Part shown: positions 43,829-53,599 of the stretch, piece by piece
Position numbering within the stretch: the stretch's first letter is position 1
Layout: each line of letters begins with the position of its first letter
DNA from: Magnetococcales bacterium
GTDB taxonomy: Bacteria; Pseudomonadota; Magnetococcia; Magnetococcales; UBA8363
Direction: 5' to 3'
NCBI GenBank assembly: GCA_002753515.1
Contig: PEAK01000018.1
Location: 1-64,000 of the forward strand
Length of the DNA: 64,000 bases
Position numbers and translations under genes: made by a program
The notes under the pieces: generated by a model
What the model was told of the DNA's origin: nothing
The model's database searches: none
Seen by the model: only the letters and a program-made list of their open reading frames with translations

Positions 43829-46750
43829 ATGTCATTGGCAACACGACTTCATCGATGGATTGCGGCCTTCGGCGTTGTCCTGCTTGTCGGTATCGTCGGC
43901 GTGGTGGATCATTATCAAAACTTGGACCGGCAACGCGCCTTCCAAATAGAAGCCAACCAGATTTTAAGCCTGGTCCAGCATTTCCGGTCCATGCAATCCA
44001 TCGACGCGACGATTCCGAACGTAAAAAGTCCCTGGTGCAACACGAGCAACTATTCAAACAGCAACAACAAATCGAAATTTTTGATAAAAATTTTAAGTTT
44101 AAAACCAATCAACCCCTTGAACCTCCCGTCCGCCCCCGAACGCACCATCCTGTCCATTCTGTCCGCACAGGGGTTGACCCAATCCCAAGGGGAAATCATC
44201 ACCCTGGATGGTACCCCATGGTACACCGTGGCACGCCCCATACACTTTTCCGCAGGGTGTCAGTCCTGTCATGGCCCTGTCACAACCCATGCAGACGCCG
44301 GTCAGGATACCCCCTCACCCAACAGCCGTTCCGTTGAAGCCGCCACGTTCGTCTACATCGATGTACTCCAATACCCCTCCCGTTCCCTCACATCCCCCCC
44401 GCATATCGTCCTCGCGATCATGATCGCATTGGCGAGTCTCGCATTGTGGGTACTGGCCCGCCAATGGCTACTCAAGCCGCTCTCCATAACCTCCCAGACC
44501 CTGGAACGCTTTGCGGCGGCACCGAACGGGGAGGATCTCGCCCAATCACGCCTGCCCGAAGAATTGCAACGATTGCATCGCGCCTTTGCGAAAATCGGGC
44601 GGAATCTGTTGCATTCCCAGGCCTCCCTCGATGCCGGTTTACAAGAATTGGCCGAGGAGGAAAATCGTTTCCGTGCGCTGACACAGTCCGCAGTGGATGC
44701 CATTGTTTCCGCCGATGAAGATGGGCATGTCAGTTCCTGGAATCGGGGTGCCGAACGTATTTTTGGCTATTCGGAACAGGAAATGATGGGGAAACCGATC
44801 ACCCTGCTGATCCCCCCCAAATTTCTTCCGGGCCACTTGAGCGGCTTCGCCAGCGCCATTGCCAGCGGAAGTACCCGACATCAAGGGGAAACGCAGGAAG
44901 TTCAAGGAATCAGAAAGGACGGTCTCATCGTAGCCCTCGAAGTGGCCCTTTCCACCTGGTCCCTCTCAGGACGGCGCTATTTCACCGCCATTATCCGTGA
45001 TATCAGTAAACGTAAGAAAAATGCCGAGAAAAATCACCGTGATTTCATGTCCCGCATGGCCATCAACAGTATTCTGGAAGTGGCATTGAAATCGATTCCC
45101 CTCCAGGAACAACTGACCAAATCCCTGCAAATCATTCTGGCGGTGCCCTGGCTCTCTTTGCAGTACAAGGGAGCCATATTTCTGTATAATTCCAAGAGTG
45201 GCAAACTGGAAATGTCGGTCAATCAGGGGCTTGGCGAACAGATTGTACATTCCTGTAAAGAAGTTGCCTTGGGTTCCTGCCTGTGTGGTCAGGCAGCCGC
45301 AACCAAGAAAATTGTATTCTCCAGCACGGTGGACGATCAGCATACGGTAGGCTTTGATGGCATGAAGCCCCATGGACACTATTGTGTCCCGATCCTGCTG
45401 GAGGAACGCTTGCTGGGCGTATTAAATCTGTACCTCCAGGTGGGCCATGTGCGGGAAGTTGAAGATATCCGTTTCCTGGAAACCGTAGCCCAAACCTTGG
45501 CCGGATTGATCGAACGCAAAATGAGCGAGCGCAAATTGCGCTATCTCTACCAAGCCATGGAACAAAGTCCGGTCAGCGTCGTCATTACCGATCTTCAGGG
45601 CCATATCGAATACGTTAACCCGTGTTGCTGTCGCGTCTCCGGGTACGAAGCCCACGAGCTATTGGGGCAAAAACCCAGCGTACTCAAATCCGGGGAAATA
45701 CCAATACCCGTGTACAAAGGGTTGTGGGATACGATTCTTTCAGGAAAGGTCTGGCGCGGCGAATTGCGCAACCGCAGGAAAAATGGCGAACACTACTGGG
45801 AAGATATCTCCATCAGTCCCATTCGCTATGACAACGGCAAGGTTCGCTATTTCCTGGCGGTCAAAGAAGATGTCACCCAGCGCAAACAATTGGAAACCGA
45901 CCTGGCCGAACTGCTGAGTACCCTGGACATTCGGGTCATGGAACGAACCCGGGAATTAAAAGATAAAATCGCCGAATTGGAACATACCCGCAATGAATTG
46001 GTGAAAAGCGAAAAAATGGCCTCCCTCGGGCGCCTTGTCGCCGGATTCGCCCATGAAATCAATACCCCGATCGGTGTCGCCGTCACGGGTTTCTCCTTGA
46101 TCGGTGACACCCTGAATACCATGGAGAACCTGCTCATGCAGGAGGAAGTGCGCGAAGACGAGTTTCGCCAAATCATCACCACAACCCGCGAAGCCGCCGA
46201 ACTGGCACTGGCCAACATTAGCCGAGCTGGAGAACTGGTGGCCAGCTTCAAACGTACTTCCGTTGACCAAAGTTCAGATGACCAGAGAATATTCAACGTC
46301 CGTGAAATTTTCACCGATGTCATCCGCTCCTTGCACAACAAGATCAAGAAAACCGGAATCACCTTCCATGTACAGGTGGACCCCGCCCTGAATGTCTTGG
46401 GATGGCCCGGTCTGCTCGATCAGATCGTAACCAACTTCATCATCAACAGTTTGACCCACGGATACCCATCCGATGACCCCAAGGGGCAGATCACCCTTGC
46501 CGCACGCATCGAAAACAACACTATGGTACTGGACTACACCGATGATGGTTGTGGCATGGAAGAATCGGTCCGCAGCTTGGTGTTCGAACCTTTTTTTACC
46601 ACCAGGAGAGCGCAGGGGGGTAGTGGATTGGGGCTCTACTTATGTTACAATATAGTGACGTCCAGGTTGCATGGTGCCATCTCCTGTGAAAGCTCACCGG
46701 GACAAGGAGTTCGGTTCCACATTACTTTTCCCATCGGGGGCACGAACTGA
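43829..46750 (+). CDS. Haem-c sensor histidine kinase (PAS-GAF-PAS-kinase)
   Basis: A 973-residue membrane kinase. The periplasmic part binds one c-haem (Cys144-x-x-Cys147-His148 in CQSCHGPV). Then come a second helix (about 190-210), HAMP, PAS (IVSADEDGHVSSWNRGAERIFGYS), GAF with a Cys cluster (CKEVALGSCLCGQAA), a second PAS (VVITDLQGHIEYVNPCCCRVSGYE), a coiled coil, the phospho-accepting His742 in FAHEINTPIGVA, and the ATPase domain (DYTDDGCGM, GGSGLGLYLCYNIV). Residues about 59-103 read poorly, while the +1-shifted frame reads KKSLVQHEQLFKQQQQIEIF, so two compensating frameshifts are possible. The stop overlaps the next gene's ATG by one base. Confidence 0.88.
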   Translation: MSLATRLHRWIAAFGVVLLVGIVGVVDHYQNLDRQRAFQIEANQILSLVQHFRSMQSIDATIPNVKSPWCNTSNYSNSNNKSKFLIKILSLKPINPLNLPSAPERTILSILSAQGLTQSQGEIITLDGTPWYTVARPIHFSAGCQSCHGPVTTHADAGQDTPSPNSRSVEAATFVYIDVLQYPSRSLTSPPHIVLAIMIALASLALWVLARQWLLKPLSITSQTLERFAAAPNGEDLAQSRLPEELQRLHRAFAKIGRNLLHSQASLDAGLQELAEEENRFRALTQSAVDAIVSADEDGHVSSWNRGAERIFGYSEQEMMGKPITLLIPPKFLPGHLSGFASAIASGSTRHQGETQEVQGIRKDGLIVALEVALSTWSLSGRRYFTAIIRDISKRKKNAEKNHRDFMSRMAINSILEVALKSIPLQEQLTKSLQIILAVPWLSLQYKGAIFLYNSKSGKLEMSVNQGLGEQIVHSCKEVALGSCLCGQAAATKKIVFSSTVDDQHTVGFDGMKPHGHYCVPILLEERLLGVLNLYLQVGHVREVEDIRFLETVAQTLAGLIERKMSERKLRYLYQAMEQSPVSVVITDLQGHIEYVNPCCCRVSGYEAHELLGQKPSVLKSGEIPIPVYKGLWDTILSGKVWRGELRNRRKNGEHYWEDISISPIRYDNGKVRYFLAVKEDVTQRKQLETDLAELLSTLDIRVMERTRELKDKIAELEHTRNELVKSEKMASLGRLVAGFAHEINTPIGVAVTGFSLIGDTLNTMENLLMQEEVREDEFRQIITTTREAAELALANISRAGELVASFKRTSVDQSSDDQRIFNVREIFTDVIRSLHNKIKKTGITFHVQVDPALNVLGWPGLLDQIVTNFIINSLTHGYPSDDPKGQITLAARIENNTMVLDYTDDGCGMEESVRSLVFEPFFTTRRAQGGSGLGLYLCYNIVTSRLHGAISCESSPGQGVRFHITFPIGGTN

Positions 46751-48372
46751 TGAAAATTATCCGCACCCCTTCCCCTGGAGTCCCTGAGTCCGGCACCGTC
46801 CCTGCCCAGCCCTCCTCTTCATCATCACCTGCTGATTCCTGGCCCGTTCTCGTCGTCGACGATGATCCCGATGTCTTGGCCATCACCCGCCTCGCCCTCA
46901 AGGATTGCCGCTTCTCCGGGCGTCCGGTTTGTTTATATTTCGCCCAGAGCGCCAAAGAGGCCCTGGAGATTTACCAACGGGTACCCGAAATCGCCCTGGC
47001 CCTGGTTGATGTAGTCATGGAAACCGACGATGCCGGCCTAAAACTGGTGCAGTCCATCCGCAATGATTTCAAAAATCATACCATTCGCCTGATCATTCGC
47101 ACCGGTCAACCGGGACATGCCCCGGAACGGATGGTCATAGACACCTACGATATCGACGATTACAAAGACAAAACCGAACTGACCGCCAGCAAACTCTACA
47201 CCACTGTGCGTTCCGCCCTGAAATCTTTCCGCGATCTGAAAATGTTGCAACAAAGTCGCCATGGTTTGGAAATGGTCCTCCGGGCCGCACCGGGGATGTA
47301 TCTGCATCCCGTTGATCAACCCGACAAATTTTTCTTGGAAGCTTTGGGGCAAATCATTCGCTTGTGCGAATCAACGTGTACCTTCCTGGAACCCGCGTCA
47401 ACCAAGCACCGAAACATCATTGGCTTCCTGGCCATATTGAATAACCGGGAGACCCTCGAAATTCGCGCCCGTTGGAAATGGGATGAATCGGACAATGCCA
47501 AGTTACATTTACTGCGCGATGAACTGCCAAAAATTAAAAGCACCCAAGCAGGCTTGGTGATTCTGTCTGAAGGCCAAGTCATGTTGCCGCTTCTGGTCCA
47601 TCACAACATCCTTGGCATCATCTACCTCGAAAATATTACCAATATTTCAGAAAATGAACGCTGCCTATTGGAGGTGTACGCCGTACAGTGCGCCGGTGCC
47701 ATGGAAAATTTGCGTCTGTATGAAGCCCTAGCAGCAGCCAATCGCAATGCCATGCGCATGTTGGCGGTAGCGGCGGAATTCAAGGACACGGAAACGGGCG
47801 ATCACGTCAAACGTCTGGCGCGTCAAACGGTTGAGACCGCCCTGGAATTGGGATTTTCCCAAGAAACCGCCCAGGAGATGGGACGGGCCAGCGTCATGCA
47901 CGATATCGGTAAAATCGGGGTACCCGATGCCGTTTTGCTTAAACCGGGCCCCCTGACCAAAGACGAGTTCGAGATAATCAAAACCCACCCTGGCATCGGT
48001 GCCTCCATATTGGCCGAGGACAGCAATTTTAAAATGGCGCTGGACGTGGCCCTATCCCACCATGAACGCTGGGATGGTACCGGCTATCCCATGGGTTTGA
48101 AAGGCGAAGAAATTCCCCTCCCAGCCCGCATCGTAGCCGTGGTTGACGTCTTCGATGCCCTTGTCAGCGACCGCCCTTACAAAAAAGCCTGGTCGGTCAT
48201 GGAAGCCCTGGAAGAAATCAAAAGGGGGGCTGGAACCCATTTTGATCCCCAGGTTGTCGAAGCTTTTCTCAGAACCCACCGCAACCGTCGTGAAAAACGC
48301 GGGCAAATGGAAGCCCGTGCCCCATCGACACGACGCAAAGACGATCCCCAATACTCCCGATCCAATCGTTAG
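46750..48372 (+). CDS. Response regulator with DUF3369 and HD-GYP phosphodiesterase domains
   Basis: This 540-residue protein has a receiver domain (LVVDDDPDVLAITRLAL; Asp87 in ALVDVVMETDD), a DUF3369/GAF-like middle (about 190-335), and an HD-GYP domain. In the HD-GYP domain His384-Asp385 lie in VMHDIGKIGVPD, followed by HHERWDGTGYP and RIVAVVDVFDALVSDRPYK. All HD-GYP signature residues are present, so it should hydrolyse cyclic-di-GMP. The one-base overlap with the haem-c kinase gene makes it the kinase's natural target. The pair would turn a periplasmic redox or gas signal into lower c-di-GMP, affecting motility or biofilm. Confidence 0.93.
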   Translation: MKIIRTPSPGVPESGTVPAQPSSSSSPADSWPVLVVDDDPDVLAITRLALKDCRFSGRPVCLYFAQSAKEALEIYQRVPEIALALVDVVMETDDAGLKLVQSIRNDFKNHTIRLIIRTGQPGHAPERMVIDTYDIDDYKDKTELTASKLYTTVRSALKSFRDLKMLQQSRHGLEMVLRAAPGMYLHPVDQPDKFFLEALGQIIRLCESTCTFLEPASTKHRNIIGFLAILNNRETLEIRARWKWDESDNAKLHLLRDELPKIKSTQAGLVILSEGQVMLPLLVHHNILGIIYLENITNISENERCLLEVYAVQCAGAMENLRLYEALAAANRNAMRMLAVAAEFKDTETGDHVKRLARQTVETALELGFSQETAQEMGRASVMHDIGKIGVPDAVLLKPGPLTKDEFEIIKTHPGIGASILAEDSNFKMALDVALSHHERWDGTGYPMGLKGEEIPLPARIVAVVDVFDALVSDRPYKKAWSVMEALEEIKRGAGTHFDPQVVEAFLRTHRNRREKRGQMEARAPSTRRKDDPQYSRSNR

Positions 48373-48455
48373 CAGGCGCGGTGCGCTTCACAAAGCCCTT
48401 CCGGTTTGGCACACAACGGGAGTGTGTTCCCCTGCCCGGGGAGAAAGCACCGCAA

Positions 48456-49226
48456 CTAGACGTCGATGGCATCGAGAAACGTCCCTTTCAGGGCATGTTC
48501 ACTGACCTGTTGGATGTGATCCTTCAGGGTGGAACAGGAAGGATCTTCTTTACAACCCCATTGGTTGCCATGAATCAAATGCTCCAAGGGCAGACGAGAC
48601 AACCAATTGGCGGTTTGCAGCTCCGGTTGTTCCAAGAAATGCGTCACATACCCGAGGCACAAATAGGCGATGGGGACGATAGCCCGGGGTATGCCCAAGG
48701 CCGAACGCAACACATCGGGATTGATGATACTGACCCAACCCACCCCAAGCCCTTCGGCACGGGCGGCCAACCACAGGTTTTGCACGGCACAGACACTGCT
48801 GTAAAGGTCCATGGCCATATCGTTGGTCCTGCCCAATACAACGGAACCGGTACGATCACGGTCGCAGGTGACGCAAAGATTGACCGGCGCGTCCATGATC
48901 CCCTCCAATTTAAGACGGTGATACAATTCCTGCCGTTCCCCCTGAAACAACTCCGCTTCCCGGGCACGCGCCTGGAGAAAACCGGCACGCACTGCACTTT
49001 TAACCTCGGGATCGGTCACAACGATAAAGTCCCAGGGCTGCATGAATCCCACGGAGGGGGCATGGTGCGCCGCCAGGAGGATACGACTCAGGACGGCATC
49101 GGAAACGGGTTCATTTTTAAACTGGCCGCGCACGTCACGACGGTTAAAAATGGTTTTGTACAGCCCATGACGATCCGCCGACGAAAAATGGTTATCCTTC
49201 TGCCGGGCGGGTTGCTGGTTATCCAT
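48456..49226 (-). CDS. bluB: BluB: 5,6-dimethylbenzimidazole synthase
   Basis: A 256-residue nitroreductase-fold enzyme that fragments reduced FMN with O2 to make the lower ligand of vitamin B12. DRHGLYKTIFNRRDVRGQF, HHAPSVGFMQPWDFIVV and EGLGVGWVSIINPDVLR are close to the BluB consensus. ATG 49226 is preceded by AAGGGGAAAG; the longer frame upstream adds an atypical 20 residues. A C-terminal extension of about 45 residues (HLIHGNQWGCKEDPSC…) goes beyond most BluB proteins. No other cobalamin genes are adjacent. Confidence 0.9.
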   Translation of the reverse strand: MDNQQPARQKDNHFSSADRHGLYKTIFNRRDVRGQFKNEPVSDAVLSRILLAAHHAPSVGFMQPWDFIVVTDPEVKSAVRAGFLQARAREAELFQGERQELYHRLKLEGIMDAPVNLCVTCDRDRTGSVVLGRTNDMAMDLYSSVCAVQNLWLAARAEGLGVGWVSIINPDVLRSALGIPRAIVPIAYLCLGYVTHFLEQPELQTANWLSRLPLEHLIHGNQWGCKEDPSCSTLKDHIQQVSEHALKGTFLDAIDV

Positions 49227-49330
49227 GTCTTTCCCCTTGTACTTGGATCCACGTGACCGGGTGGATAAGGCGAAAAAGTATGGCATACCATCTTATGGGA
49301 AGCAACCAAACGACACATCTTAAAGCTTAT

Positions 49331-51091
49331 TCAAGGTTGGATCAGCGACTGTTTTTCGGCCGCAGTAAGGCGGACAAACAATCGGGCATTACCCACCAAA
49401 GGTGGCCCTGGTGTAGGGAAATCAATGACATAATCGCTTTGGGCCTCTACCATGGTGCGAATGGCTGTTCGATTATCTTTTCCTTTATTGCCCGCAATGG
49501 CATCCCGGGTTTCGCTTGTCGTTACATCGATGACACACCAGCCGGATGCCCCCTGCAAGGTGGAACGCAAACGGTCTTCAGGGAAATAATAGGTGGGACG
49601 TACCACACCGATTTCATTGGGTGCCGGGTGTTGCAGAATGGTATGGATCAATGGGATATAGTCCAGGGTTATTAGTACTTTATCCTGACATTTCCCCGCC
49701 TGGGAGACCTCCTTGAGGACATTGAGTACGGCTGCGTAACGGTTTGTTTCCCGGATCCCCCGGAGTGGTGATACCTGCAAGCTGACGCGATCAGACGAGG
49801 ACAAGTCCAGTCGGCCCACTGGATGATTGTGCGTCAAGGCCAGGATCACAAATACGCCCAGCCAACCCCATTGCAACATTTTGCGGATGTTCGACTGCGA
49901 ATCGATCCGTTCCCAGAGAAAGAAAAGAACACCCAGTACGGGTCCGGCAAAAAAATTCATGCCATGGATGAAGTGCGCATTACTGCCCACGGAAAGTGCC
50001 GAGGGGAGCAATACAAGGCCACAGACCGCGATCATGGTATGGCGTATTTCGGGACGGGAACGAACCACTTCTAACAAAGGTCGATCTATTGACCCATTGT
50101 TCCCAACACTTCGGAGCAGAATAAAATAAAGTAGAAAAAAAGTATATCCTGTCATGACCGAGACATTTTTTATCCATCCATCAAAAGAATATGGTTCTGA
50201 CCCGGTTAATAAAGAGATCGGCACCAAGCAATAAAATGTTACGAATACGCTGGCAACAATATGCGCAACGTCAAACTTTCTTCTTCCAAAAGGGACACAA
50301 ACAAGAAGGATAAGAAAGAATAAGAAAACTGGTGAAATGTGAAAAATACCAATTAGAGCCACACGCAAAACAAGATAGAACCTATCCAAAGTGTGCGCTG
50401 CCGGATCACGTAACAGGAGATCAAGGCCAAGCGATGATATGTAATAATACCATAACAGGAACGAAACCAAATAAAAGACTGGATAGAACAACGAACGCCG
50501 GATTGCGGGATCCACGATCCAATAAATCATTGTCAAGACCAACATGGCAACCATGGCAGCCGCATGCATGAACCCGGCAACGGCGAGCCACAAAGCCGAT
50601 AGCATCACAAGGTGATATTTTCTGGTTCCACAGGCGGAGTCCGAGAAGAAATAAAACCCTGCCGATAACAAGAAAAAGGCCATGGACAATGTATTGGGAT
50701 TCTCGATGGAGCGGACTTGATTCAACAACGTCGCACAGACGGCCAAGGGAACGATGGGTGAATGGAAACGCCGTCGATCCAATCCCAGGAAAAATATCAG
50801 GGAACTGAATAAAGCCATCCCATAATTCACATAACGGAAATGGAGCAGCTCAACCATTCCCATTTTGATCAACAGGGCGTGGAACAAATAACTGGGGGAT
50901 TGAGGCAACATGGTGTCCAATCCATAACCATGCGCCGCATCCCAAGACATGCGCAAGAACAAGGCATCATCGGAATCCCATGGCGCACCACGATTGGGTG
51001 CCACCACCCCCACCAACGTCGCCAGGATCACCAACATGAGAAGCCATGGCAGATACCTGCCCCACAGCACCGCAGAGGGGTTGGTGTTCAC
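49331..51091 (-). CDS. Multi-span membrane protein, possible GT-C glycosyltransferase
   Basis: This 586-residue protein has about a dozen hydrophobic helices. The first periplasmic loop has an acidic APWDSDDALFLRMSWD motif, in the position where GT-C enzymes carry catalytic acids. A ~120-residue soluble C-terminal domain follows. I use GTG 51091, which overlaps the preceding stop as GTGA and has GAGGG upstream. The overlap puts it at the end of the glycan operon. The exact sugar and acceptor cannot be told. It could also be a non-enzymatic O-antigen-type membrane protein. Confidence 0.7.
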   Translation of the reverse strand: MNTNPSAVLWGRYLPWLLMLVILATLVGVVAPNRGAPWDSDDALFLRMSWDAAHGYGLDTMLPQSPSYLFHALLIKMGMVELLHFRYVNYGMALFSSLIFFLGLDRRRFHSPIVPLAVCATLLNQVRSIENPNTLSMAFFLLSAGFYFFSDSACGTRKYHLVMLSALWLAVAGFMHAAAMVAMLVLTMIYWIVDPAIRRSLFYPVFYLVSFLLWYYYISSLGLDLLLRDPAAHTLDRFYLVLRVALIGIFHISPVFLFFLILLVCVPFGRRKFDVAHIVASVFVTFYCLVPISLLTGSEPYSFDGWIKNVSVMTGYTFFLLYFILLRSVGNNGSIDRPLLEVVRSRPEIRHTMIAVCGLVLLPSALSVGSNAHFIHGMNFFAGPVLGVLFFLWERIDSQSNIRKMLQWGWLGVFVILALTHNHPVGRLDLSSSDRVSLQVSPLRGIRETNRYAAVLNVLKEVSQAGKCQDKVLITLDYIPLIHTILQHPAPNEIGVVRPTYYFPEDRLRSTLQGASGWCVIDVTTSETRDAIAGNKGKDNRTAIRTMVEAQSDYVIDFPTPGPPLVGNARLFVRLTAAEKQSLIQP

Positions 51092-52596
51092 GCCCTCAAT
51101 CCCCTGGTTATGTGTGCAGTACGACCAATCAACAGCAGAAAGCAAACGCCAAAAAAACCTGTATAAAATATTTGTTCAATATTAAATTTATATCTTTCGT
51201 TCTCATCGTAAGTCAAAACGCAGGACACCAACGTATTGTAGAGCACGAAGGCATATATGACAAGCAGAGTCGGATTATTATTGATACAACTCACGACAGA
51301 ATACAATGAATAGTTCCCGTCCCGCAGGAGCAATACTAAATACAGTAGAAAGGATAAGGGGAATACAAAGAACAAGATGGACCCCATCTTGAAGCCACCC
51401 TTCTGGTCCACAGAAACCATCCACCCCTTGCCAAGAAATATATTCTCGTAGATGAACACGGGCAACGCCATTTTTTGGGCATTGCCCGTCTCACTTCTCG
51501 TTCGCCCATAAATGTGATATTTATAGACAGTCGAAGGTCGGCAATATTTCTCATAGGATGAGGAAATTGTCTTTAACCATTGCAATGGGTCATATTTGAT
51601 CAGGTTGATAGCACTATGTAAATAAATTTTATACACATCGATAAAATTTATATTAAATATATTTTCTTTGTTCATAAATTCAATCGTAGATGTTTTATTA
51701 AATCCTTCCCTGCGAACGTCTGCCATTCTCGGCATTACATTAAGATGTCGTCCCACCATGGGATGGATGATTCCATTGGCCAGAAGATTGTCAACGTAAC
51801 TCTTGGACCCTGGCGTATCCTGGAATTGATGACCCCCAATAACGGCACTGAAAAGATTGGCCCCAAACCAACTACTGGTACCAAAAAATCCGAACATAAT
51901 ATGATTTTTTGCGTACCACCCCAATGTAGGAAGACACAATAAAATGGAAAGAAGTGACACCCTTAACAAATCTTTCCTGGAAACAATCAGACATGAGAAT
52001 ATCAAACCGGACAAAGGGATAATCAAGTGAAAGCTTCCCCGCGTCAGTGATAAGATATTGAGAGTAAGCACAAACAATATTAGATAAATTGACTTTTTAT
52101 CCTGCGCATACAACGATACAAAAAAAACAGACTGTATTATAAGGTAACTTGTGAGCAATTCATATAAATTCATAGCCTCGTACAAATATATGGATGGATT
52201 GCTTATAATAACCAATGAAACGACAAACGCAAACAGTCGATTGCGTGTAATCGTAAAAAGTATAAAATAGGTCATCCCACATGATATCGCTCCCAATATA
52301 ATATTAAAATAATGCATTATTTCATAGTAATTGGAAGACGATATTTTAAGAATAATTCCTGCAAGAATATTGAATCCAGGGGCTTGCGTATTCAGATGCA
52401 ATATGCTTTCCAATAAATTTCCTTCAAGATCCTCCCTTGGCAACAAGTGAACAGTCCATGAATTATACGAATACTCAATATCCACTCCTGAAATCTCTTT
52501 ATAATAAATTGCAAGAATGAGGCTATAAAGGCAAGCAGCGGCAACAAGATGCCAATCCTTAATTTTCGCAGATATTTTTTGTAAATAAATCGGCAT
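51088..52596 (-). CDS. AT-rich multi-span membrane protein, possible GT-C glycosyltransferase
   Basis: A 502-residue protein with about 11 hydrophobic helices. An early GVDIEYSYNSW loop, and LHLNTQAPGFNILAGIIL after it, resemble the ArnT/PMT-like GT-C layout, in which polyprenyl-phosphate sugars are the donors. GGAGGTGG precedes ATG 52596. Base composition is strikingly AT-rich (AAT, ATA and TTA codons are common) compared with all its neighbours, a sign of recent transfer. It is co-directional with the operon and overlaps the next gene by four bases. Confidence 0.7.
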   Translation of the reverse strand: MPIYLQKISAKIKDWHLVAAACLYSLILAIYYKEISGVDIEYSYNSWTVHLLPREDLEGNLLESILHLNTQAPGFNILAGIILKISSSNYYEIMHYFNIILGAISCGMTYFILFTITRNRLFAFVVSLVIISNPSIYLYEAMNLYELLTSYLIIQSVFFVSLYAQDKKSIYLILFVLTLNILSLTRGSFHLIIPLSGLIFSCLIVSRKDLLRVSLLSILLCLPTLGWYAKNHIMFGFFGTSSWFGANLFSAVIGGHQFQDTPGSKSYVDNLLANGIIHPMVGRHLNVMPRMADVRREGFNKTSTIEFMNKENIFNINFIDVYKIYLHSAINLIKYDPLQWLKTISSSYEKYCRPSTVYKYHIYGRTRSETGNAQKMALPVFIYENIFLGKGWMVSVDQKGGFKMGSILFFVFPLSFLLYLVLLLRDGNYSLYSVVSCINNNPTLLVIYAFVLYNTLVSCVLTYDENERYKFNIEQIFYTGFFGVCFLLLIGRTAHITRGLRA

Positions 52597-52674
52597 GGCC
52601 ACCTCCGATATCCTGTCAGACAATGATGACATATAAACCATGCATAGCATGCAATCCATCATAAAACAGAGTTA

Positions 52675-53580
52675 CTACTTAGATTTAAAACCATAAGCAA
52701 CCAGATTACCAGGGCACAAGGAAAGGTTGCGATTCTCCAGCCCCACGTGTGTCAGCAAGGATAATAGCCGCCGTTTGGCTGTAATGCCCAAAGGCAACAG
52801 ACGTAACCAGTAGGAGAGTGGATAACGATTGCATAAAGGACGTATCGTCACCCGCGTCAATCCCGTGTTTTCCAGTAATCGACCCAGGCTCAGGGGGGAA
52901 AATAGCTGTAAATGCTGAATATCATAAATAGGGGATCGACGCCCCATCAATCGGGCGGGCCAAGCACGATAATTGTGTACGGCAACCAACAGGACCCCAC
53001 CCGGTCGTAACAGGTTGAAGGCTTTACGACACAATTCCAGGGGACGGGTCACATGTTCCAATGTTTGAAAGCAGGTTACCAGACTCAATGAAGCCGGTGC
53101 CACCTCCTCTCCGGTGAACATCTGATTATGGAGCAACGGACGGATCGTTGCACTGGCCTGATCAATCGGAGCCTGCGAAGGTTCCATCCCGGCGACATTC
53201 GAAAAACCAAGATCAAGCAATTCTTGCAAAAAAGCACCGTCCCCGGCACCAATATCCAGGGCACCATCCCTTGATCCCAAATCTGGAAGCAGAGCAGCAA
53301 CCACTTTGGCATAGGACCGGGCTGCCATGATCGATTCCTGACCCGCTGCAAATGCCGCTTGCCGATATTGCGCCATGAGCCAATCGACAGAAGGGGCCGG
53401 ATTGGCGAACACCACATCACATACACCGCAACGTACCAAGTGGAAATGCATGCATTCCGGGGACTTGCGCGATGAAAACGCCAAGGTGCCCAAACCCGCG
53501 AGATCCCAATTGGCTTGAGCCCATTCCTGCAAGGGGGTTACGCGCTCACAAACCGGACAGTCATGCGGGATCAACTCCAT
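52675..53580 (-). CDS. Class I SAM-dependent methyltransferase with zinc-finger-like N-terminus
   Basis: This 301-residue protein opens with two CxxC pairs (CPVCERV and CGVCDVVFANP), a zinc-binding module common in sugar and lipid methyltransferases of glycan clusters. The SAM fold follows: motif I ALDIGAGDGAFLQEL, ASLSLVTCFQTLEHVTRPLE, and LLRPGGVLLVAVHNYRAW. The C-terminal ~90 residues may hold substrate. It probably methylates a sugar or lipid-linked glycan in the same pathway as its neighbours. It lies 19 bases after the epimerase-transferase fusion. Confidence 0.85.
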   Translation of the reverse strand: MELIPHDCPVCERVTPLQEWAQANWDLAGLGTLAFSSRKSPECMHFHLVRCGVCDVVFANPAPSVDWLMAQYRQAAFAAGQESIMAARSYAKVVAALLPDLGSRDGALDIGAGDGAFLQELLDLGFSNVAGMEPSQAPIDQASATIRPLLHNQMFTGEEVAPASLSLVTCFQTLEHVTRPLELCRKAFNLLRPGGVLLVAVHNYRAWPARLMGRRSPIYDIQHLQLFSPLSLGRLLENTGLTRVTIRPLCNRYPLSYWLRLLPLGITAKRRLLSLLTHVGLENRNLSLCPGNLVAYGFKSK

Positions 53581-53599
53581 AGCATCCTACCCCCTCCGC

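Noticed and set aside
49227-49330. Cobalamin riboswitch before bluB
   Set aside because: The gap is only about 100 bases, and I could not find the B12-box-like core; too short for the full structure.
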